Made by a program: the position numbers and the translations under genes. Shown here in pieces: positions 4,911 through 6,833 of a stretch of 6,833 nucleotides of DNA. The notes beneath the pieces are model-generated. The model saw nothing but the letters and a program-made list of their open reading frames with translations. It was not told the origin of the DNA and searched no databases. Source of the DNA: Bacteroidia bacterium (GTDB lineage: Bacteria; Bacteroidota; Bacteroidia; B-17B0; Aurantibacillaceae); NCBI GenBank assembly GCA_014379485.1, contig JACMLS010000739.1, positions 1 to 6,833 on the forward strand, given 5' to 3'. Each line of letters starts with the position of its first letter. Position 1 is the stretch's first letter.

Positions 4911-5681
4911 TTACTTTGTTTCTCTTTTTTTGCCACCGCGGCCACCTTTAAATTTAGGTCTGTCTCCTCTTTCTCCTGCATTGCCTCCACCCTGTCCTTC
5001 ACGTCCGCCACCTTTTTTCTCTTTAGAAAGACCGATGTTAGGAGAAAGATCGCGTTTACCGAAGATCTCACCTTTACAGATCCAAACTTTAACTCCTATT
5101 CTTCCGTAAGCTGTATGAGCTTCTGCAACTGCATAGTCAATATCAGCACGGAAAGTATGTAATGGAATTCTTCCTTCTTTGTATCCTTCAGAACGTGCCA
5201 TCTCAGCACCACTTAAACGACCACCACATTTCACTTTTATCCCCTCAGCACCCATTCTCATAGTTGAAGCTACAGCCATTTTCATAGCACGTTTGTGAGA
5301 GATACGACCTTCGATCTGGCGTGCAATACTGTCTGCAACCAAACGGGCATCCAGCTCAGGACGTTTAATTTCAAAAATGTTTATCTGAACTTCTTTCTTA
5401 GAGATCTTTTTTAATTCTTCTTTAAGTTTATCAACTTCTTTACCGCCTTTCCCGATAATGATTCCCGGACGTGCAGTATTAATAGTTACAGTTATCAATT
5501 TCAGTGTACGCTCAATAATAATTTTTGAGATACTACCTTTTGGAAGACGCGCTTTTACATAATTGCGAATGTTTTCATCCTCAACAAGTTTATCTGCATA
5601 ATTATCTCCACCAAACCAGTTGGAATCCCATCCGCGGATATATCCGAGGCGTAATGAAATTGGATTTGCTTTTTGACCCAT
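4911..5681 (-). CDS. rpsC: 30S ribosomal protein S3 (uS3) with glycine-rich basic tail
   Basis: The protein is complete at 256 residues, longer than E. coli S3 (233). S3 lines the mRNA entry channel in the 30S head and, with S4 and S5, gives the ribosome its mRNA-unwinding ability. It opens MGQKANPISLRLGYIRGWDS. The type-2 KH domain lies about 39-107, with the RNA-gripping loop GKGG at 77-80. The C-terminal domain includes GGRLSGAEMARSEGYKEGRI (153-172) and HTFRADIDYAVAEAHTAYG. After GEIFGKRDLSPNIG the last 36 residues or so are low-complexity Gly/Lys/Arg (KKGGGREGQGGG, FKGGRGGKKRETK), presumably disordered and RNA-binding. The gene starts 50 bases after rplV, in an A-rich leader. Confidence 0.99.
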   Translation of the reverse strand: MGQKANPISLRLGYIRGWDSNWFGGDNYADKLVEDENIRNYVKARLPKGSISKIIIERTLKLITVTINTARPGIIIGKGGKEVDKLKEELKKISKKEVQINIFEIKRPELDARLVADSIARQIEGRISHKRAMKMAVASTMRMGAEGIKVKCGGRLSGAEMARSEGYKEGRIPLHTFRADIDYAVAEAHTAYGRIGVKVWICKGEIFGKRDLSPNIGLSKEKKGGGREGQGGGNAGERGDRPKFKGGRGGKKRETK

Positions 5682-5731
5682 TTTTTTTCTTTATTTATCT
5701 GCCGTTATTTTTTAAGAGGGCAGTTTTTTAA

Positions 5732-6121
5732 TTATTTTTTATCTAAAACTACTGTAACGTGATTTGAACGTTTTTTGATCCTGTAAGCTCTTCCTTGAGG
5801 AGCTGTACGTAAACGTTTCAACTGAAACCCGCTGTCAACAAAAACTTCTTTTACCACTAAGGTATCTGCATCAGGCTTTTGACCTGTTTTTTGTTCGTAG
5901 TTGTTAATTGCAGAAGTGATCAGTTTTTCAAGTTTAGTTGAAGAAGCACGTGTGTTGAATTTTAAAACACTTAATGCTTTGAAAACTTCCATTCCTCTGA
6001 TAAGATCAGCCACGTAACGCATTTTCTGCGGAGAAGTGGGGCAATTTTTTAGCGACGCGAAATATCTCGATTTGTTCGCTTCTTTGCGTGCATCTGCTGT
6101 TACTCTTTTTCTTTTTCCCAT
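5732..6121 (-). CDS. rplV: 50S ribosomal protein L22 (uL22)
   Basis: The protein is complete at 129 residues, slightly longer than E. coli L22 (110) because of an N-terminal basic extension (GKRKRVTADARKEANKSRYF). L22 is an early 23S rRNA binder whose long beta hairpin lines the polypeptide exit tunnel at the constriction with L4. The core is CPTSPQKMRYVADLIRGMEV (27-46) and INNYEQKTG. The tunnel hairpin is at about 95-118, with the family signature KRLRTAPQGRAYRIKKRSNH at 102-121. Changes in this hairpin give macrolide resistance in other bacteria; no deletion or insertion is evident here. The start is 8 bases after the rpsS stop (TAATAACTGAAATG). Confidence 0.99.
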   Translation of the reverse strand: MGKRKRVTADARKEANKSRYFASLKNCPTSPQKMRYVADLIRGMEVFKALSVLKFNTRASSTKLEKLITSAINNYEQKTGQKPDADTLVVKEVFVDSGFQLKRLRTAPQGRAYRIKKRSNHVTVVLDKK

Positions 6122-6129
6122 TTCAGTTA

Positions 6130-6426
6130 TTATTTGGGTTTATTTGCTGGTGACTTATCGCTCTTATTATGTCCTGCGTGTCCGCGGAACTGACGGGTCG
6201 GAGCAAATTCTCCCAGTTTATGTCCAACCATATTCTCAGTACAATAAACAGGAATAAATTTATTTCCGTTATAGACTGCAAACGTATGACCTACAAATTC
6301 AGGTGTAATAGTTGAGCGTCTTGCCCAGGTCTTAATTACCGTTTTCTTTGTTCCTTCGTTCATTTTTAAAACTTTCTTTTCAAGTTTTATATCTATGAAC
6401 GGGCCTTTTTTTAATGATCTTGCCAT
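6130..6426 (-). CDS. rpsS: 30S ribosomal protein S19 (uS19)
   Basis: The protein is complete at 98 residues. S19 sits in the 30S head, forms a pair with S13 and contacts the A-site tRNA side of the central bridge. MARSLKKGPFID at the start, TWARRSTITPEFVGHTFAVY (33-52) and the family signature ENMVGHKLGEFAPTRQFRGH (64-83) are unambiguous. A lysine-rich tail (KSDKSPANKPK) follows, as in many relatives. The ATG begins just one base after the rplB stop (TAAGATG), so ribosomes ending L2 can probably re-initiate here. There is no Shine-Dalgarno; the upstream sequence, part of the rplB coding end, is purine-rich (AAAGAAGAAAGAAATAAG). Confidence 0.99.
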   Translation of the reverse strand: MARSLKKGPFIDIKLEKKVLKMNEGTKKTVIKTWARRSTITPEFVGHTFAVYNGNKFIPVYCTENMVGHKLGEFAPTRQFRGHAGHNKSDKSPANKPK

Positions 6427-6427
6427 C

Positions 6428-6833
6428 TTATTTCTTTCTTCTTTCGATGATTAATTTATTGGAAGCTTTTTGAGGATAGCGTGTTTTTTTGCCTTTAGCT
6501 TTCATACCTTTTCTTGATCTTGGGTGACCACCTGAAGCTCTACCTTCACCACCACCCATTGGATGATCTACCGGGTTCATTGCCACACCACGGTTACGTG
6601 GGCGACGACCTAACCAACGACGTCTTCCTGCTTTTCCATGCACCTCAAGATTGTGATCCGGATTTGAAACCGCACCAATAGAAGCCATGCAGGTAACTAA
6701 AATCATTCTCACCTCACCAGAAGGCATTTTTAATACAGCGTATTTACCTTCGCGGGCAGTAAGCTGACAAAATGTTCCGGCACTTCTTGAAATTGAACCA
6801 CCTTGTCCCGGTCTCAATTCAATGTTATGTACA
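6428..6833 (-). CDS. rplB: 50S ribosomal protein L2 (uL2), C-terminal half, cut by window edge
   Basis: The last 134 residues are present; the reading frame enters from the right edge, so the true start is outside. The first full codon is Val of VHNIELRPGQGG, which aligns with E. coli L2 residue 141, so roughly half of the usual 273-275 residues is seen. L2 is a primary 23S rRNA binder needed for subunit association and for full peptidyl transferase activity. The segment NPVDHPMGGGEGR (fragment residues 86-98) holds the conserved histidine matching E. coli His229, which is implicated in that activity. The end, KGKKTRYPQKASNKLIIERR, is normal. A TTG at 6817 could be mistaken for a start, but the conserved sequence continues upstream of it. 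Confidence 0.98.
   Translation of the reverse strand, partial: VHNIELRPGQGGSISRSAGTFCQLTAREGKYAVLKMPSGEVRMILVTCMASIGAVSNPDHNLEVHGKAGRRRWLGRRPRNRGVAMNPVDHPMGGGEGRASGGHPRSRKGMKAKGKKTRYPQKASNKLIIERRKK

Noticed and set aside
6428..6817. Complete short rplB starting at the TTG at 6817
   Set aside because: The frame stays open to the window edge and the conserved L2 sequence VHNIE lies upstream of that TTG, so the gene is simply cut by the window.

Overview
The window is an uninterrupted stretch of the S10-spc ribosomal protein gene cluster, with every gene on the minus strand, so transcription runs from base 6833 towards base 1. In transcription order the genes are rplB (3' half only), rpsS, rplV, rpsC, rplP, rpmC, rpsQ, rplN, rplX, rplE, rpsN, rpsH, rplF, rplR, rpsE, rpmD and rplO (5' part only): 17 genes, 15 of them complete. 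This is the classical bacterial order, with nothing inserted, lost or rearranged.

The source is most likely a member of the Bacteroidota. Three things point there: the flavour of the proteins (L2 with NPVDHPMGGGEGRASGG, a short 89-residue zinc-free S14, L15 with GSGGGGTATRGHKG), the A/T-rich translation starts that almost all lack a Shine-Dalgarno sequence, and the compact minus-strand layout. A class or family assignment would be a guess.

Layout: 6428-6833 rplB end; 4196-6426 the rest of the S10-type block (S19, L22, S3, L16, L29, S17 start); 188-4186 S17 followed by the spc-type block (L14, L24, L5, S14, S8, L6, L18, S5, L30); 1-176 the start of L15. The gaps run from a 1-base overlap (rplX/rplE) to 72 bases (rpsN/rpsH). 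No internal terminator and no convincing promoter is visible, not even between rpsQ and rplN where E. coli starts its spc operon, so one long transcript is the simplest reading. No gap exceeds 72 bases, so there is no long non-coding stretch.

The products are core 30S and 50S subunits that are assembled together: primary 16S or 23S binders (S8, S17, L2, L24, L22), the 5S rRNA binders L5 and L18, decoding-site and mRNA-entry proteins (S3, S5, S19, S14), and A-site, factor-site and exit-tunnel proteins (L16, L6, L14, L22, L29). No novel system is present. What deserves a second look lies in the short gaps: a near-perfect Shine-Dalgarno in front of rplF in a lineage that mostly does not use them, and a strong hairpin with a CUUG tetraloop just before rpsH, the gene for the protein that regulates this operon in E. 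coli.
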